Assembly (NCBI GenBank): GCA_958299035.1
Contig: CATQJL010000316.1
Coordinates: forward strand, 19,507,676-19,571,675
Reading direction: 5' to 3'
Source: Cylicocyclus nassatus
Taxonomy: Eukaryota; Nematoda; Chromadorea; Rhabditida; Strongylidae
DNA: 64,000 nucleotides
A program made the translations under genes and the position numbers. The notes under the pieces are model-generated. The model saw only the letters and a list, made by a program, of their open reading frames with translations. It did not search any database and had not been told where the DNA came from. Below, piece by piece: positions 60,252 to 64,000 of the stretch; position 1 is the stretch's first letter, and each line of letters opens with the position of its first letter.

Positions 60252-60261
60252 TTTCTAGAAA
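60252..60261 (+). promoter_or_regulatory. Splice acceptor immediately before the receptor start codon
   Basis: TTTTTCTAG stands two bases before the ATG (AAATG). It could be a trans-splice site giving a very short leader, or the acceptor of an internal exon. Confidence 0.4.
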
Positions 60262-63142
60262 ATGTCTACGCTGGATTTGGAGATGCTTTCTGGCAAGACA
60301 AATGGCAAGGAAATCATAATTCCTATGGATGTCGCGTCGGAATTGGAAATGTTCACAAAGAAGATTTTGCATGTATGCTTATTTTACGAATAAACTTTTT
60401 TCTCAAAAAATTCAATTTCAGGTAGTCACAGTACTAAGGTTGAACTTTCTTGAACCGGGCCATAAAAGGTGCTCCAAAGCCTGCAATACGGTCGTTACCG
60501 CAATGATGTTCGGATTAGGTAAAACCTTATAAAAAAAACTCTGTGACTCAATACTGCTACTTACAGCATGCTACAGTTTGGCCTATACTACATACATCAC
60601 ACTAAATCTTACCCATTCTCCTATGGTGATGTCCTCGAAGTTGCTGCTGATAGCTTGGGCGGTCCAGTCCATCGTTTCCTTGGCAAGTTAATTCTTATAA
60701 TCTTGAGTTTTACGGGTGACCATAAATTGGTTGAGGTTATTTAAGATTTTTTCGTTAAGCTAAAATAACCAAATCTAGCTTTTGTCTTCGGATGACCACA
60801 AAGAAGGAAAAAGTTTTTCTTCCAAACTTTCCATATCTCACTCCTCTTCATAGCTCCCCTCCCTTTTCACCCCTTCCTGTTACCTCTCCTTGATATTAAT
60901 CTAATAAACGTCAAATCATCAAGAAACAAGTGAGCACCACTTCCATAATTTAACGAACAATATTTTTGCACCATTAATTACTATAGCTCGATTATTAGCT
61001 ATGCGAACCTGTGACGCATTTTTGGAGTTTCCTTATTTTCCCTAAGCTTTGCAACCAATGCTCTTCAGAGTAGTTTTCAAAAAATTTGTGTGTTTTAGTA
61101 GGAAAGGTATAGTAGATACTATACCACAGACGTGTAAAAAGGCCCCATAAAAATCTCATCCTGAAAATATTCAAAAATCCATCAGACACCATGCAAGCAA
61201 ATATCTTAAGAAGTTCACCGTACAGTTTTTGAAAACTTTAACTTAACCATTCTTCAGTATTATTTTTATTTTGATCTCGCTATATCCCTCTGTGATTTTT
61301 CGCTTTCTCGTATCCCTTTTGATTTTCTGCTTTTTTCTTCCAGGTATTCCTCATACATTGGCAGCTTAATGGTCAAATGAAGTCCTTTCAATGCCAAGTG
61401 ATGTCTTGCCAAAATGAAGATGGAATTAGGAGTGGCAGGTCGCTAATCATGAGTTAGTTTCTCTTATCCAGTGACTTTCATAGAGTTATTTACCGGAATG
61501 TGAGATTTCAGAAAATGTTGGATTATTCTACACTGTCATCTTCGTCGAAGTATTCATTATTACGTTGTTCAACATTCATTACTATACTGGCGAGAAACAG
61601 ACTGAATATACCGTGAAAAGAGCAGAGGTAGTGCCACTCATTTCTCGTCTATTCAAAAAATTGTGCAAGGCATGGCCACGCTGCTGCGCGCGAGTGCGTC
61701 GCGTTCTCGCCATTTTCAGTCGCTATTACAGATGTTCTACTTCCCAGAGCTTCAATTCATAAACAGCATCATTACGCTTTACAAATATATGGCCTGGAAT
61801 GCTACCATGTTTATTTACATAATTTACACAAATGCGGCATTTTTGGAGGTAAAGTACTACAACGAACAACTTGAGCAGGTAAATAATCGCTTCTCTTCCC
61901 CCCCCCCCCCCGCCCCTCTCGCCTTCTCTCAAAAGTGATAATGCTATATTTGCAGCTCAATGGAAACAGCGTTGACATTGCGTACCAACTTTTGGAAAGA
62001 ATGGAAGCTTATGGTCGCCTTAGTGGATTGGTCAGAGAGCTTGATCGAATTTTCAGGGTACGAAGACAATTCAGGGGTTTAGGTCCTTTTGCGCCACTCC
62101 AGTAAGTCGTAGTAATCCCGTGTTATTCTTGATGCAAAAATGGCCCGATTTTTACTTTTGCGCGACTTTGTTTTTTGCTGACACAAGCGCCGGTTTCCTC
62201 ACGGATTCAAACTGTGTTATACCGTAGCGGTGCAAAAGGGCCGTTTCCTCATCTTCTGGTGGACTGAAGCCAATTAACTTTATTTCCAGCTTTATGCTTT
62301 CATAATGCTTGTCATAATCGTGCCATCTGTCATTCTTACACTTATGATGGTCAACCAACGTATTCATGGCATCAAAGACCTGATAATTTGCATGCCTTCA
62401 ATTGCGCTTTGTATCTACAGTTTTCTGGCGGTTACGGTAGCTCCGGCAAGACTTCATGATGAGGTTTGAAACTATCTACTGTAGTCCGAATTGTCTGCAG
62501 CTTTGGTTTTTAGGTCAGCAGATCGAGAGTATGCTTAATTCGAAATGAGACCATATGGTACCCGTATAGGAAGGATGTGAGTACAAAATTGTTTGCTTAT
62601 AATCGATCAATAGTTCGTTGCACGAGCCGCGTCGCTTAGGCAGCTGCGCTGCGTCAAGTAGACGCCAAGCGTAAATCAATAAATAGTACTTCTTCCACCG
62701 CTACTTTTGCAGGCGTCATGCTGTGTTTTTGAGTAAGCAAGCAAAAATTGATTTGTTGCCCGTGAAGAAGGGCTTTTGAGTTGTTAGCTTCACTACTTTC
62801 AGTGATTGATCCTATAATGAAACAAATGAGAAGTTTTTTATTTTTTTTATTTTTGTGTGTTTTTTAACTCTTGATTTATTTAGGTATTCACAATAGCACA
62901 AGCGCTATCTTCCCATATGGAGCAGTATGATCTAGGCATCTCTATATGGGGATTCGCTGTTTTATCTAGACCTTTGGTGTTAGCGGTAAGTGCACCTTGA
63001 GGTTATTATCCTAGTACGGTAACAAATAACCAAATTTTAGACATTCTCCGTCATGGCCATGTTGCTATCCGTTATTGTCGAATTGACCCCAGCTCCACAT
63101 ATGGTGGAAGTTGTTAACTGCACAACGTCAGTGGAAATATGA
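60262..63142 (+). CDS. Gustatory-receptor-like seven-transmembrane protein
   Basis: Eleven exons: 60262-60372, 60422-60518, 60567-60682, 61344-61438, 61486-61627, 61720-61878, 61956-62057, 62290-62463, 62514-62576, 62884-62985, 63041-63142; 420 residues, the usual size for this family. All phases agree. Hydrophobic segments include SKLLLIAWAVQSIVSL, NVGLFYTVIFVEVFIITLFN, AWNATMFIYIIYTN, LYAFIMLVIIVPSVILTLMM, MPSIALCIYSFLAV and a last helix FSVMAMLLSVIVEL. A hydrophilic loop with LERMEAYGRLSGLVRELDRI precedes the late helices, as in nematode EGL-47/GUR and insect gustatory receptors, which are plasma-membrane channels or receptors with inverted topology. Exon 3 appears to use a GC donor. An AATAAA lies near 63301. 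The exact paralogue is not determined; an extra N-terminal exon is possible. Confidence 0.82.
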
Positions 63143-64000
63143 AATGATTATTTTTTTGTAAATATTCTTTCCGCTTTCTGGCGTTTCTTGCTTTAGTTTG
63201 CGGTGTATATATACAATATATTAACAGTATCATAATTATATGGAAAAATTGCATGACTTGTATATTGTGCTTACCATTTTTATGAAAATCGTAAACCTCG
63301 TAATAAATACTTGTTTTGATTTATGCCTACAAACGACCTTGTTATCGAGACGATGAGTTTCCGCACCCGGTTCTAGAAAATTCATAGAGAAAAGCTTTAC
63401 GGCTCAAACAAAACCTTGCTTATTTTAAAGTTTACAGAAATTCTGATGTCTTAGTTCCGTAATGCGTTTGCTGATAGGGTACTGTACGTGATTCACAGCT
63501 TGAGAAATTACCATAACTTCATGTCTAGCTGTTTTAGAATTATTTAAATTACTAATCATTCAATGCGAGAAAGAATGCCTGGAGTTTTTATGACAAGAAA
63601 CAAACCGAAAAAAATTTTCTGAATATTTTGATTGTTACATCCTTTTTCGAATACATTTGACTATTGAAAAAACTCACCTAACTCCTCTGTAAAAAATAAC
63701 TTGGATTTTTTGGGGAAGGGGCTAACGGGAATGATAATGAAGTCTCTGAAGGTAACTTGTGTGAATTATTGAAAAAAACGACTTGTTTTTACTTAGAAAT
63801 AATTGATACAATTACAAAAATTTCCTAAAAATTCAATATAGTTTTGTAAAGAAGTTCCTTCTGGGGTATAATTTCCGCCAAATCCTTCACTTGGAGAAAT
63901 TTTTGTTGTTCCTCCCTCCTCCCTCCCTCTAAAACGGGATTCTCGGACGGCCACGGGTATGTAATAGTACGTAAATGTAAGAGGTAAATGCTTTATTTGA
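63143..64000. other. 3' flank of the receptor gene and a MITE remnant
   Basis: AATAAA near 63301 marks the likely gene end. From about 63780 the sequence resembles the right half of the hAT-like MITE (AAAAATTCAA...TTTGTAAA, then CCTCC runs and CTCGGACGGCCAC). No gene is seen. Confidence 0.45.

Noticed and set aside
1..64000. CRISPR arrays, operons, prophage, bacterial origin or attachment sites
   Set aside because: Regular repeats here are satellites and MITEs, and the genes have spliceosomal introns; the DNA is eukaryotic.

Overview
This is nuclear DNA from a nematode. The evidence is the intron style (TTTTCAG-type acceptors, many short introns beside a few very long ones), a nematode-type two-domain trehalose-6-phosphate synthase, a gustatory-receptor-like 7TM gene, and many MITE and Helentron-like repeats. 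Low gene density and long repeat-filled introns suggest a rhabditid or strongylid-type genome; I cannot name the species. It is not bacterial: there are no operons, Shine-Dalgarno sites or CRISPR. No tRNA, rRNA or spliced-leader gene was recognised. Layout: 21-19577 is one minus-strand tps gene, rebuilt exon by exon with matching splice phases and running off the left edge. Its 11.75-kb intron (410-12161) holds three further genes: arl-3 (same strand, 643-1844), an intronless 229-residue gene of unknown function (plus, 8458-9147) and a gene made of four one-exon cysteine modules (plus, 10756-12132). The last ends 29 bases from a tps exon, and its poly(A) signals lie in or just past that exon. 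19578-47800 is repeat-rich, with several small multi-exon genes that I can see only from splice-compatible exons (23.9-25.0, 27.4-27.8, 35.9-36.3, 39.6-40.2 and 42.6-43.2 kb); none belongs to a family I recognise. 47811-52052 is a three-exon secreted-protein gene whose first intron carries a foldback Helentron-like element with a 120-bp satellite, followed by a hAT-type MITE with an intact 8-bp target duplication. 52-59 kb holds further partial genes, and 60262-63142 is an 11-exon gustatory-receptor-like gene. The candidates for something undescribed are the C-x6-C-x9/11-C-x6-C exon-module gene nested in tps, and the exceptional load of foldback elements and pure G/C tracts. All exon models come from reading frames, splice consensus and phase matching by eye; no alignment was run.
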